Below are positions 8,338-16,858 of a stretch of DNA of 64,000 nt, piece by piece. The translations under genes and the position numbers were made by a program. The notes under the pieces were generated by a model. It had not been told where the DNA came from and did no database searches. It worked only from the letters and a program-made list of their open reading frames with translations. Within the stretch, counting starts at the first letter, position 1; each line of letters opens with the position of its first letter. Source of the DNA: Herbiconiux sp. VKM Ac-1786 (lineage in GTDB: Bacteria > Actinomycetota > Actinomycetes > Actinomycetales > Microbacteriaceae); contig NZ_JADKSG010000001.1 of NCBI RefSeq assembly GCF_015350805.1, positions 1,722,513 through 1,786,512 of the forward strand. The letters run 5' to 3'.

Positions 8338-8907
8338 ATGGCGGCGGTCGTGAGCGTGGAGGCGGTGTTCGGGGCGGGCGTCGAGGCGGCCGTGCGGGGC
8401 GAGTGGGAGGCGCTCGCCGGTGCCGGGATGTCGAGCCTCGCGGGGCACACCTCGGCGAGCAACGCGCCGCACCTGACGTTCGCGGTGCGGCCCGCCGAGG
8501 GCGGGTTCGGGCCGTTCGCGCTGCCCGCGGCGGTGGCCCGGGCGCTGCCGCTGCCGGTAATGCTCGGGGCGCCGATGCTGTTCGGGGCGGGGGAGCGGCG
8601 GGTGCTCGTGCGGTCGGTGCTGCCGACCGCTGGGCTGGTGGCGCTGCACGCGGCGGTGCACGAGACGCTCGCATCAGGCGGGGGCGAGGATGCTCCGCAC
8701 ACGCGACCCGGGGAGTGGACGCCGCACGTCACGCTCGCCCGCCGCATCCGGCTCGAGCAGGTGCCCGCGGCCCTGGCGCTGCTCGGCGGCGACATCGCGG
8801 GCGAGATCGTCGGCCTTCGCCACTGGAACGCCGACACCGCCACGGTCACCCCGCTCCGCACGACGGGCGGCGCGGCGTTCGACGCCGGCGAGTTCACCCG
8901 TTCGTAA
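8338..8907 (+). CDS. 2H phosphoesterase superfamily protein (2'-5' RNA ligase-like)
   Basis: 189 residues with the two H-x-T motifs that define the superfamily: HLTF at His45 and HVTL at His130, placed in the two symmetric lobes. These histidines act as acid/base on cyclic phosphates or 2'-5' linkages of RNA or nucleotides; the true substrate of this subgroup is unknown. The ATG at 8338 is preferred over an in-frame GTG at 8308 because TACGGT (8326-8331) ends 6 nt before it, giving a leaderless mRNA. It diverges from the antitoxin-like gene. Confidence 0.75.
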   Translation: MAAVVSVEAVFGAGVEAAVRGEWEALAGAGMSSLAGHTSASNAPHLTFAVRPAEGGFGPFALPAAVARALPLPVMLGAPMLFGAGERRVLVRSVLPTAGLVALHAAVHETLASGGGEDAPHTRPGEWTPHVTLARRIRLEQVPAALALLGGDIAGEIVGLRHWNADTATVTPLRTTGGAAFDAGEFTRS

Positions 8908-8930
8908 CCGGAGGGTGCGAGCATCCGGTC

Positions 8931-9218
8931 ATGTCGACTTCTGAGCCCTTCCTGCCCGTCGGTGACCCGCGCGACGCCGAGGCCGACGAGGCCCTGCGCG
9001 AGCGCGATCTCGCGGGCGACCCGCAGGACGACACCGCGTCCGACGTCGACGACGAGGCGGCGGTGGCGGCGGTCGACGATCCCGACGCCGACCGCGCGGC
9101 CGGTGAGCAGCGGATGCACGCCGAGTCGACCCCGTTCCGCCGCCCCGAACCGGGCGAGCGTCTGAGCGCCGACGAGCTGGCCGCCGACCTCGGCGACGAC
9201 GCCGGCGACAGCGCCTGA
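8931..9218 (+). CDS. Small acidic hypothetical protein
   Basis: 95 residues, strongly acidic (many Asp/Glu/Ala, very few hydrophobics), predicted to be largely disordered, no membrane segment or known domain. The ATG follows the 2H phosphoesterase stop by 23 bp, with GGAGGG (8909-8914) a somewhat distant ribosome-binding site. Similar short acidic proteins are common in Microbacteriaceae and are not understood. Codon use matches its neighbours, so it is probably real. Confidence 0.6.
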   Translation: MSTSEPFLPVGDPRDAEADEALRERDLAGDPQDDTASDVDDEAAVAAVDDPDADRAAGEQRMHAESTPFRRPEPGERLSADELAADLGDDAGDSA

Positions 9219-9325
9219 GACCTTCGCGAATCGGAGCCAACTCTCGGTTCCGCGGCGTACCGTTGCTGCAACCGGAGCGGCTGCGCAGCAAACGGCCGTC
9301 GGTTCGTCGGAAGAAGTGATGCCAG

Positions 9326-10477
9326 ATGGCTCGTAACCAGAAGCGCTGGGCGGTCGCGATCGCGGCCCCTGCCGTCGTCGCCGTGGTCGTCGCGGGTGGG
9401 GTGCTCGCCACCTCCGCGTCGGCCGACCTGCCCGAGAAGACGCCAGAGCAGGTGCTCGAGCTGGCGGCTCAGGCCGACGTGCAGACGTTCTCGGGAACGG
9501 TCGAGCAGAGCTCCGACCTCGGTCTCCCCGACCTGTCGGGCTTCGGCGGCGCAGGCGCGGGCAGCGGCAGCGGCGGGTCCGGCAGCAGCAGCGACGGCAG
9601 CGGCACCGCCGCCGATCAGGGCCTCTCGCCCGAGTCCGCCCTCGAGCTCCTCACCGGCAGCCACGAGGCCCGCGTCTACGCCGACGGCTCCGACAAGCTG
9701 CGCGTGCAGGTGCTCGACCAGCTGGCCGAGCGCGACGTCGTGAAGAACGGCGACGACGTCTGGCTCTACGACTCCAGCGACGACTCGGCCGTGCACACGA
9801 CGCTGCCGGCGCGCGGCGACGCGAGCGCCGACGCCAGCTCCGGCGAGGCCACCCCCGGCGCCGTCCCCACCCCCGCCGACATCGCCCAGCGCTTCCTCGC
9901 CGCGGTCGACCCCTCCACCGACGTCTCGCTCGGCGCCGACACCACGGTCGCCGGCCGCGACGCCTACGACCTCGTGCTCACCCCGCGCACCGACGCCACC
10001 CTCGTCGGCTCGGTCTCGATCGCGGTCGACTCCGAGACCGGCATGCCGCTGCAGGTCGAGGTGCTGGCCCGCGGCGAGTCCAGCCCGGCCTTCGAGATCG
10101 GCTTCTCCGACCTCTCCCTCGACATCCCGTCGGCCGAGCTGTTCGACTTCACCGCCCCCGAGGGCACCACGGTGACCGAGAAGGCCCTGCCGACCAAGGG
10201 TGACGTGCCCGAGGCGTCGGCCGCGCATCCGGAGCCCGTCGTCACCGGCGAGGGCTGGGCCAGCGTCGTCGAGCTGCCGATCGGCACCGACACCGCCGAC
10301 CTCACCTCCTCGCCGATGTTCTCGCAGCTGACTACGAAGGTCGACGGCGGAAGCCTGCTGCAGACCACCCTCGTGTCGGTGCTCCTGACCGACGACGGCC
10401 GCGTGTTCGCGGGCGCCGTGCCGGCCGAGGCGCTGCAGAGCGCGGCCGCGGCGACCCCCGCCAGCCCGGCCGAGTGA
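9326..10477 (+). CDS. LolA-like secreted/membrane-anchored protein
   Basis: 383 residues. A basic N-terminus and a hydrophobic segment (about 8-33, ending in SASA) form a signal peptide or anchor. The extracellular part resembles the LolA/DUF2092-type half-barrel of actinobacterial outer-membrane-lipoprotein-sorting-like proteins (TPEQVLELAAQADVQTFSGT; GRDAYDLVLTPR; VDSETGMPLQVEVL), interrupted by a Gly/Ser-rich insert at about 75-100. The start ATG has GGAAGAAG 9 nt upstream. It overlaps the ABC ATPase start (GTGA), so the three genes 9326-12310 form one operon: a lipoprotein or lipid handling exporter in which this protein would receive or present the cargo. Confidence 0.75.
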   Translation: MARNQKRWAVAIAAPAVVAVVVAGGVLATSASADLPEKTPEQVLELAAQADVQTFSGTVEQSSDLGLPDLSGFGGAGAGSGSGGSGSSSDGSGTAADQGLSPESALELLTGSHEARVYADGSDKLRVQVLDQLAERDVVKNGDDVWLYDSSDDSAVHTTLPARGDASADASSGEATPGAVPTPADIAQRFLAAVDPSTDVSLGADTTVAGRDAYDLVLTPRTDATLVGSVSIAVDSETGMPLQVEVLARGESSPAFEIGFSDLSLDIPSAELFDFTAPEGTTVTEKALPTKGDVPEASAAHPEPVVTGEGWASVVELPIGTDTADLTSSPMFSQLTTKVDGGSLLQTTLVSVLLTDDGRVFAGAVPAEALQSAAAATPASPAE

Positions 10478-11466
10478 CCGCGGCGCCGGCCGCCATCCAG
10501 ACGAGCGGCCTGACGAAGCGCTTCGGCCGCCAGACGGTGGTCGACGGCGTCGATCTCGACGTCCCGGCCGGCGCGGTGTTCGGCTTCCTCGGTCCCAACG
10601 GCTCGGGCAAGACGACGACGATCCGCATGCTGCTCGGGCTGGCGAATGCGACGGCCGGCGAGATCACGGTGCTCGGCGAGCGGATGCCCGGCACACTCGG
10701 CACCGTGCTCCCCGACGTGGGCGCGCTGATCGAGGGCCCGGGCTTCTACCCCTTCCTCTCGGGCGCCGCGAACCTGGCCCGGCTCGACGCGGCCGACGGC
10801 TGGGCGCCGCGCGCGACCCGCCGCACCCGCGTGGCCGAGGCGCTCGACCGCGTCGGCCTCACCCAGGCCGGCGGCAAGAAGGTGCGCGCCTACTCGCTCG
10901 GCATGAAGCAGCGCCTCGGCATCGCGAACGCTCTGCTGATGCCCCGGCAGCTGATCGTGCTCGACGAGCCCACCAACGGCCTCGACCCGCAGGGCACCCG
11001 CGAGGTGCGGGGGCTCATCCGCTCGCTGGCCTCGACCGGCACGACCGTCTTCGTCTCGAGCCATCTGCTCGCCGAGATCGAGCAGATGTGCACCCACATC
11101 GGCGTGATGCGCGGCGGGCGCCTGGTGGCGCAGGGCACCATCGACGAGCTGCGCGCCGCCGGTCAGGCGACGCTGCACCTCACGGTGGCGGCTCCGGATG
11201 CGCGGCTCGCCGTGCGCACGCTGGCCCCCCTCGGCATCGTGGTGACGACGGCGGCCGCTCCCGAGGCGCAGGCCGCCGAGGTCGCCCCCGAGGCTGCCGG
11301 CGACACCGCCCTCGCGGCCCCGTTCCCCGACGGACTCCCGCCCGAGCACGTGGTGGCGGCGCTCGTCGGCGCCGGAGTGCGCGTGCGCGGGGTCGCCGTC
11401 GACCGCCCCTCGCTCGAGGACAGCTTCGTCGCCCTCACCGGGGAGGGCTTCGATGTCGTCCAGTGA
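10474..11466 (+). CDS. ABC transporter ATP-binding protein (ABC-2 exporter type)
   Basis: 330 residues from a GTG overlapping the previous stop. Walker A GPNGSGKTT at 40-48, signature YSLGMKQRL at 140-148 (LSGGQ family variant), Walker B LIVLDEPTNGLD at 160-171, and a switch His in VSSHLLAE. Beyond about residue 225 is an extra Ala/Glu-rich C-terminal domain ending in the DrrA-type LEDSFVALTGEGF. It energises the permease encoded by the overlapping next gene. Substrate unknown; DrrAB-like, antibiotic or lipid export are the usual roles. Confidence 0.93.
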   Translation: MTAAPAAIQTSGLTKRFGRQTVVDGVDLDVPAGAVFGFLGPNGSGKTTTIRMLLGLANATAGEITVLGERMPGTLGTVLPDVGALIEGPGFYPFLSGAANLARLDAADGWAPRATRRTRVAEALDRVGLTQAGGKKVRAYSLGMKQRLGIANALLMPRQLIVLDEPTNGLDPQGTREVRGLIRSLASTGTTVFVSSHLLAEIEQMCTHIGVMRGGRLVAQGTIDELRAAGQATLHLTVAAPDARLAVRTLAPLGIVVTTAAAPEAQAAEVAPEAAGDTALAAPFPDGLPPEHVVAALVGAGVRVRGVAVDRPSLEDSFVALTGEGFDVVQ

Positions 11467-12310
11467 CCCCACCGCGGCGACCGTCCGCTCTCCCCGCCGC
11501 GCGCTCGGCTGGGGCTTCTTCCTCAGCGAGCTCGGCGTCCTCTTCCGCCGGCGCCGCACCCAGGCCATGCTCGGCGCCCTGGCGGCCGTGCCGATCCTGA
11601 TCGCCGTGGCCATCCGGGTGACCGGCGGCGACGGCCGCGGCCCGGCGTTCCTCGACCGCATCAGCCAGAACGGCCTGTTCGTCGGCATGACCGCGCTCGT
11701 GGTCTCGATCCCGCTGTTCCTGCCGCTGACGGTCGGCGTGGTCGCCGGAGACTCGGTCGCGGGAGAGGCCTCCACCGGCACGCTGCGCTATCTGCTGGTC
11801 TCGCCGGTCGGGCGCATCCGGCTGCTCGTCGTGAAGTTCGCCTCGGCGGTGGTGTTCTGCCTCGCCGCGACCCTGACGGTCTCGCTCGCCGGCATCCTGG
11901 CGGGCGCCGTGCTCTTCCCGATCGGCCCGGTGACGCTGCTCTCGGGCAACACGGTCGACGTGGGCGAGGCGCTGCTGCGCGCCCTGCTCATCTCGGTCTA
12001 CGTGGCTCTCGGCCTCGTGGGCCTCGCGGCCATCGGCCTGTTCATCTCCACGCTGACGGATGCCCCGGTCGGCGCCATGGCCGCCACGGTCGTCGTGGCG
12101 ATCCTCTCGCAGGTGCTCGGCCAGCTCTCGCAGACCGAGCTGCTGCACCCGTTCCTGCCGAGCTACCACTGGCTCGACTTCGCCGACCTGCTGCGCCAGC
12201 CGATCGACTGGAGCTCGTTCGCCGGCAACGCCTGGCTGCAGCTGGCCTACGTGGCGATCTTCGGGACGCTCTCGTACGCCCGCTTCGCCACGAAGGACGT
12301 GCTCTCCTAG
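11453..12310 (+). CDS. ABC-2 type transporter permease
   Basis: 285 residues with six predicted membrane helices, a leading cytoplasmic segment (LSELGVLFRRRRTQAM) and the ABC-2 pattern of GDSVAGEASTGTLRYLLVSPV between helices 2 and 3. The ATG lies 14 bp inside the ATPase gene, so the two subunits are tightly coupled. It forms the membrane half of the exporter with 10474-11466, probably as a homodimer. Confidence 0.92.
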   Translation: MSSSDPTAATVRSPRRALGWGFFLSELGVLFRRRRTQAMLGALAAVPILIAVAIRVTGGDGRGPAFLDRISQNGLFVGMTALVVSIPLFLPLTVGVVAGDSVAGEASTGTLRYLLVSPVGRIRLLVVKFASAVVFCLAATLTVSLAGILAGAVLFPIGPVTLLSGNTVDVGEALLRALLISVYVALGLVGLAAIGLFISTLTDAPVGAMAATVVVAILSQVLGQLSQTELLHPFLPSYHWLDFADLLRQPIDWSSFAGNAWLQLAYVAIFGTLSYARFATKDVLS

Positions 12311-12358
12311 GAGCCGGGCCGGCCGGGCCGCCGCCGGTCGCGGACGCGGACGCGGGCG

Positions 12359-13351
12359 CTACGCCAGCGCCGGCACGCGTTCGCCCGCGGGCGGGTCGGC
12401 CGGGGCCGTACCGTCGCCGAAGGGCCGGCCGCCGAGCTCCTCGCGGTGGTGGGGAGTCAGCCAGCCCCGTGCATCCGGCCCCTTGGGGATGATGCCCGTC
12501 GGGTTGATGTCGCGGTGCACCACGTAGTAGTGCGCCTTGATCTGCGCGAAGTCGATGGTGTCGCCGAATCCCGGCGTCTGGAAGAGGTCGCGGGCGTAGG
12601 CCCAGAGCACCGGCATCTCGGCGAGCTTCTGCCGGTTGCACTTGAAGTGCCCGTGGTAGACGGCGTCGAAGCGGGCGAGCGTGGTGAACAGGCGCACGTC
12701 GGCCTCGGTGATCGTGTCGCCGACGAGGAAGCGCTGGCGCGACAGCCGGTCGCTGAGCAGGTCCAGCCGCTCGAACAGGGCGTCGTAGGCCCGCTCGTAG
12801 GCCTTCTGCGACCCGGCGAAGCCCGCGCGGTAGACGCCGTTGTTCACGTCGCGGAAGATCTCGGCGTTCAGGGCGTCGATCTCGTCGCGTAGGCGCTCGG
12901 GGTAGAGCTCGGGGGCACCCGGGCGGTGGAACTCCGTCCACTCGGTCGAGAAGTCGAGCGTGATCCGGGGGTAGTCGTTGGTCACGACCATCCCGCTCGC
13001 CACCTCGACGATCGCGGGCACCGTGATGCCCTTGGGGTAGTCGGGGAAGCGGGCGAAGTACGCCTCCTGCAGGCGTTCGATGCCGAGCACCGGGTCGCGG
13101 CCGTCGGGGTCGAGGTCGAAGGTCCAGCTGCGCTCGTCGTGGGTGGGGCCGGGCAGGCCGAGCGAGATGGCGTCCTCGAGGCCGAGCAGGCGGCGCACGA
13201 TCACCGTGCGGTTCGCCCACGGGCAGGCGCGGGCGGCGACGAGGCGGTAGCGGCCGGCCTCGACGGGCCAGCCGTCCCGTGCGTCCCGGGTGATCCGATC
13301 CTCGATGTAGGCGGTGTCGCGGGTGAACTCCCCGGGCTGAACGTAGCTCAT
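12359..13351 (-). CDS. Glutathionyl-hydroquinone reductase-like GST family protein (Xi class)
   Basis: 330 residues, the normal length for the family. The thioredoxin-like domain carries RACPWANR with catalytic Cys43, then the Xi-class helical domain (NNGVYRAGFAGSQKAYERAY; RFLVGDTITEADVRLFTTLARFD; DINPTGIIPKGPD). Family members reduce S-thiolated hydroquinones. Actinobacteria lack glutathione and use mycothiol, so the co-thiol here is probably mycothiol (inference). TAGGGT (13358-13363) ends 6 nt before the ATG, with no Shine-Dalgarno: leaderless. Confidence 0.9.
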   Translation of the reverse strand: MSYVQPGEFTRDTAYIEDRITRDARDGWPVEAGRYRLVAARACPWANRTVIVRRLLGLEDAISLGLPGPTHDERSWTFDLDPDGRDPVLGIERLQEAYFARFPDYPKGITVPAIVEVASGMVVTNDYPRITLDFSTEWTEFHRPGAPELYPERLRDEIDALNAEIFRDVNNGVYRAGFAGSQKAYERAYDALFERLDLLSDRLSRQRFLVGDTITEADVRLFTTLARFDAVYHGHFKCNRQKLAEMPVLWAYARDLFQTPGFGDTIDFAQIKAHYYVVHRDINPTGIIPKGPDARGWLTPHHREELGGRPFGDGTAPADPPAGERVPALA

Positions 13352-13740
13352 GCTCGAACCCTAGCCCCCGCGGCCCGTGCCGCCACCGACCGCCAGGAGT
13401 GCCTCAGTTTTCGATCAAGAACTGCCCAGTTCGAGGGCCGGATCCGAGGTCGATACGGCGTAATGGAAAAGCCGAAAGGCCTGGTCAGCACTAACGAACC
13501 CGGGGTGGGGGGAGGTGCCCGTGGGGGTCCGACGGGCCGATCCGGGGTCTCTGGACATCGTGTCGGGGCGTCGGTAACGTGCTCATCACCCCCGAAACCG
13601 GACGTGCCGCCCCATCACCCAGGGCGCCGTCCCCGGCATCTCCCCGGATGCCGACGAGGTGGTGTGGACGGCTCTTACCCTGGCAGACCCGATGCCGCTG
13701 TCCGCACCACCTCCCCTTCCGGGGCGATTACGCTTCTGGA
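13352..13740. other. 389-bp intergenic region without a convincing gene
   Basis: Between two divergent leaderless genes. It is less GC-rich than its surroundings and contains a near-palindrome GAACTG-CC-CAGTTC (13419-13432), a GCC-GAAA-GGC tetraloop hairpin (13471-13480), and runs of G and C around 13500-13610. Short open frames have no codon bias. It holds the TACGCT -10 box (13729-13734) of the MFS gene at its right end and the TAGGGT box of the GST gene at its left end. A structured RNA cannot be excluded; no known riboswitch, 6C RNA, RNase P or tmRNA motif was recognised. Confidence 0.5.
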
Positions 13741-14928
13741 GTGACACGCACCTCCGATCGTCCCCGTCTCGCCCGACTTCCGCGGGACGTGATGGTGCTC
13801 GGTGTCATCGCCTTCTTCGTGATGCTCGGCTTCGGCGTCGTCGTGCCCGTGCTGCCGGTGTACGTGCGGAGCTTCGGCGTCGGCTACCTCGAGGTCGGGG
13901 CCGTCGTGTCCGCCTTCGCCGTGATGCGCCTGGTGGCGAACCCGTTCGTGGGCAAGCTGATCGACCTGCTGGGTGAGCGCGTGGTGCTGGCGGTCGGCAT
14001 CGGCATCGTCGCCCTGTCGAGCGCTCTCGTGGGGCTCGCCGACAACTACCCCGCCGTGCTGTTGCTGCGCGGGGCCGGCGGCATCGGCTCGGCCATGTTC
14101 TCGGTGGCCGCGATGACGCTGCTGCTCGCCACCACCGAGCCCGCCGTGCGCGGCCGGGCGGTCGGCTTCTACCAGGGCGGGTTCCTGATCGGCGGGATGG
14201 CCGGTCCGGCCGTCGGCGGGCTGCTCTCGGGCATCTCGCTGCATGCCCCGTTCTTCTTCTACGCCGGGACGCTCGTGGTGGCCGGAGCCGTCGGGCTCGC
14301 CCTGCTGAAGCGCCGCACGCACGACCCCGACGTGGTGCCCGAGCCGCCGCGGCCCTTCCGGGAGGTGCTCCGCGACCGCGGCTACCAGTCGGCGCTGCTC
14401 GCGAGCCTCGCGCAGGGCTGGTCGGCGATGGGCGTGCGCAGCGCGCTCGTGCCCGTGCTGATCGTCGAGGTGCTGCACGAGAAGCCGGCGATCACGGGCA
14501 TCGCCTTCGCCGTGGCGGCGGTGGCGCAGACGCTGGCGCTCGCCCCGGCGGGCCGCTTCGTCGACACGGTGGGGCGGAAGCCCGCCATCATCGGCGCCTT
14601 CGCAGTGGGCGCGCTCGTGATGCTCGCCATCCCGCTCGTGTCGTCGATCTGGCTGCTGATCGTGCTGCTGTCGGTCTACGGGGTCGCGGCCGCCTTCATG
14701 GGCACCGCTCCGGCGGCGGCCGTCGGTGACGCGGCGGGGGCGCGCGGCGGCCAGCCGGTCGCGGTCTTCCAGGCGGTGGCGGATGCCGGTGCCATCGTCG
14801 GACCGCTGGCCGCCGGGCTGCTCGTCGACGCCTTCGGCTACGAGGCGGCCTTCGCCTCGGCCGCGATCCTGATGGGGGCGGCGGCTCTGTTCGCGCTGCG
14901 TATGCCCCGACGGGCATCCATCGCCTGA
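13741..14928 (+). CDS. Major facilitator superfamily transporter
   Basis: 395 residues, 12 predicted helices in two halves. Motif A appears as GKLIDLLGERVV in loop 2-3 and a second copy as GRFVDTVGRKPAII in loop 8-9. It belongs to the drug-efflux-like (DHA1) type by topology and length. GTG start: TACGCT ends 6 nt before it and there is no ribosome-binding site, so a leaderless mRNA is likely. Upstream in-frame codons from 13579 lack codon bias and were not used. Substrate unknown. Confidence 0.88.
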   Translation: MTRTSDRPRLARLPRDVMVLGVIAFFVMLGFGVVVPVLPVYVRSFGVGYLEVGAVVSAFAVMRLVANPFVGKLIDLLGERVVLAVGIGIVALSSALVGLADNYPAVLLLRGAGGIGSAMFSVAAMTLLLATTEPAVRGRAVGFYQGGFLIGGMAGPAVGGLLSGISLHAPFFFYAGTLVVAGAVGLALLKRRTHDPDVVPEPPRPFREVLRDRGYQSALLASLAQGWSAMGVRSALVPVLIVEVLHEKPAITGIAFAVAAVAQTLALAPAGRFVDTVGRKPAIIGAFAVGALVMLAIPLVSSIWLLIVLLSVYGVAAAFMGTAPAAAVGDAAGARGGQPVAVFQAVADAGAIVGPLAAGLLVDAFGYEAAFASAAILMGAAALFALRMPRRASIA

Positions 14929-14965
14929 CGGGACCGGATGGCGCCTCTCGAGTCGCCGCCGGAGG

Positions 14966-16858
14966 TCAGAGCGCGCGCAGCAGGAACTCGCGCATCCGCT
15001 CGATCAGGGCGAGGCGGGACGACTCCCGTCGGTACTCGTGCCCTTCGCCCGCGAGCTCGAGGTACTCGACGGGCCGCTCCAGCTCGCGCAGGGCCAGCAC
15101 GATCCGGTGCGCCTCGCCGATCGGCACGTTGGTGTCGAGCTCGCCGTGCACGACGAGCAGCGGCACGTCGATGCGCTCGGCCTTCCCGAGCGGCGAGATG
15201 GAGCGCAGGAATTTCTTGTCGTGGTCGGGATGCCCGTACTTCGTCACGGCGGCCGCGGCGATCCACGGCTCGGTCTCGGCGTAGAAGGTGAGCAGGTGCG
15301 ACATGCCGCAGATGTCGACGCCCGCGGCGAAGACCCCCGGCGTGAAGGCGAGGGCCGCGAGCGTGAGGTAGCCGCCGTAGGAGCGCCCGGTGACGGCGAT
15401 TCGGTCGGCCGAGGCGACGCCGATGCCGATCAGGTGCTGCGCCGCCGCCGTCACGTCGTCGAAGGCGCCCTGGCGCTTCTGCACGTCGTCGGCGTGCACG
15501 AACTCGCGACCGAAGCCGGAGGAGCCGCGCACGTTCGGGGCGAAGACGGTGATGCCCGCCGCCGCCATCACCTGGTGCTGCGGGCTGAAGGTGGGCCGCT
15601 CCTGCGACTCGGGGCCGCCGTGCAGGTGCAGCATGGCGCGACCGGGCGAGGCGGCCCCGGCCCCGGTGCCGGCCCCGGTGGCCCGGTACAGCCACCCCGT
15701 GATCTCGAGCCCGTCGAGCGACCGGAACCGCTCGAGGCTCGGCTGCACGAGCGGCACGGCGGGCAGCGCCGGCACGTCGCTCACCCGCGTCCAGGCGAGC
15801 GTCGCGGTGTCGAGGTGCCAGAGCTCCCGCGGTCGCAGCGGGCCCTCGACGGCGAGCAGCACGCTCGAGCCGTCGCGGCTGAGCACCGGGCTCGTCGCCA
15901 CCGCGCCGGGCAGCCCGGGCACCGGCACCGAGGTCTCCGTGTGCGTGTCGAACAGCTCGAGCTCGCTGCGCCCGGCCACGTTCCAGACGAGCAGCAGCAG
16001 CCGTCCGGCGTCGTCGCCGTCGAGCCCCTCGAGCTCGGCGTCGTCGCGGGCTGCCAGGGTGCGGGTCGGTCGCGACCAGTCATCGGGATCGACCGGTGCG
16101 GCCACGAGCTGCAGCCGGGGCAGCCCCACCTCGGTGGCGGCGTAGACGACGGCCGGCGCCGCCGCTCCGGGAGGGGAGGGCCGGATGAACGCCCGGTCGG
16201 TCGCCCCGCGCCCCGGATGCGGCAGAACGGGGTGGTCGGTGTCGGTCTCGCGGTCGACCACCACGCAGAACTCGTGCCCCCGGCGCCCGTCGCGCACCAC
16301 GAGCATCCGCTCGAAGGCCGAGAGGTCGAGCACGTGGATCAGCTCGCCCACCGCGAGCAGGTCGAGCTCCCCGGTGGAGGGGTCGGCGAGGTAGGCGCGC
16401 GTCGGTTCACCCACCTCGGTCGAGGGCACGGTGAGCACGACGCGGTGGCCGCTCCTCGTCCACGGCCCGAGCTCGACGTGCCGCTCGGGCGGGCCGGAGA
16501 TGCGCCGGGCGTCGCGGCCGTCGGGGCGCACCACCCAGACCTGGGTGCGCACGCCGCCGTCGGTCGCGACCGCGCAGGCGAGCCAGGCGCTGTCGGCCGA
16601 CCAGCTGACCGAGATCACGGGGTCGTCGGTGAAGCGGATGCGCGTGGCCGGCGCTCGCGGCCCCTCGAGCACCACGTCCTGCACCCACACCTCGGGCGCC
16701 CCGCCCCGGTCGCTGATGAACGCGACCCGGGCCGCGTCCGGCGTCATGGACGGGCCCCAGCTGCCCCACGCGCCCACAAGGGCCGCCGCGAGGCCGGCCG
16801 AGCCGCCGGATCCGCCGGGTCCGCTCGATCCGCCGGCGGCGGGAACCGCCCCCGTCAT
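14966..16858 (-). CDS. Prolyl oligopeptidase family (S9) serine peptidase
   Basis: 630 residues: an N-terminal seven-bladed beta-propeller (about 25-370, with repeated D-x-x-W/S strands such as VSWSADSAWLACAV) and a C-terminal alpha/beta hydrolase with GRSYGGY (Ser493), HGELDTNVP (Asp575) and GEGHEY (His607). No signal peptide, so cytosolic. The ATG overlaps the stop of the amidotransferase gene (ATGA), making it the last gene of a three-gene coupled operon. S9 enzymes cleave short peptides after Pro or acyl residues; in this operon a role in turnover or trimming of the peptide product is inferred, in the place that M42 peptidases take in the proteobacterial NAGGN clusters. Confidence 0.92.
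   Translation of the reverse strand: MTGAVPAAGGSSGPGGSGGSAGLAAALVGAWGSWGPSMTPDAARVAFISDRGGAPEVWVQDVVLEGPRAPATRIRFTDDPVISVSWSADSAWLACAVATDGGVRTQVWVVRPDGRDARRISGPPERHVELGPWTRSGHRVVLTVPSTEVGEPTRAYLADPSTGELDLLAVGELIHVLDLSAFERMLVVRDGRRGHEFCVVVDRETDTDHPVLPHPGRGATDRAFIRPSPPGAAAPAVVYAATEVGLPRLQLVAAPVDPDDWSRPTRTLAARDDAELEGLDGDDAGRLLLLVWNVAGRSELELFDTHTETSVPVPGLPGAVATSPVLSRDGSSVLLAVEGPLRPRELWHLDTATLAWTRVSDVPALPAVPLVQPSLERFRSLDGLEITGWLYRATGAGTGAGAASPGRAMLHLHGGPESQERPTFSPQHQVMAAAGITVFAPNVRGSSGFGREFVHADDVQKRQGAFDDVTAAAQHLIGIGVASADRIAVTGRSYGGYLTLAALAFTPGVFAAGVDICGMSHLLTFYAETEPWIAAAAVTKYGHPDHDKKFLRSISPLGKAERIDVPLLVVHGELDTNVPIGEAHRIVLALRELERPVEYLELAGEGHEYRRESSRLALIERMREFLLRAL

Noticed and set aside
12311-12358. 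Terminator between the ABC-2 permease and GST gene
   Set aside because: GGCCGGCC-type words are present but no stem longer than a few bp with a proper loop.
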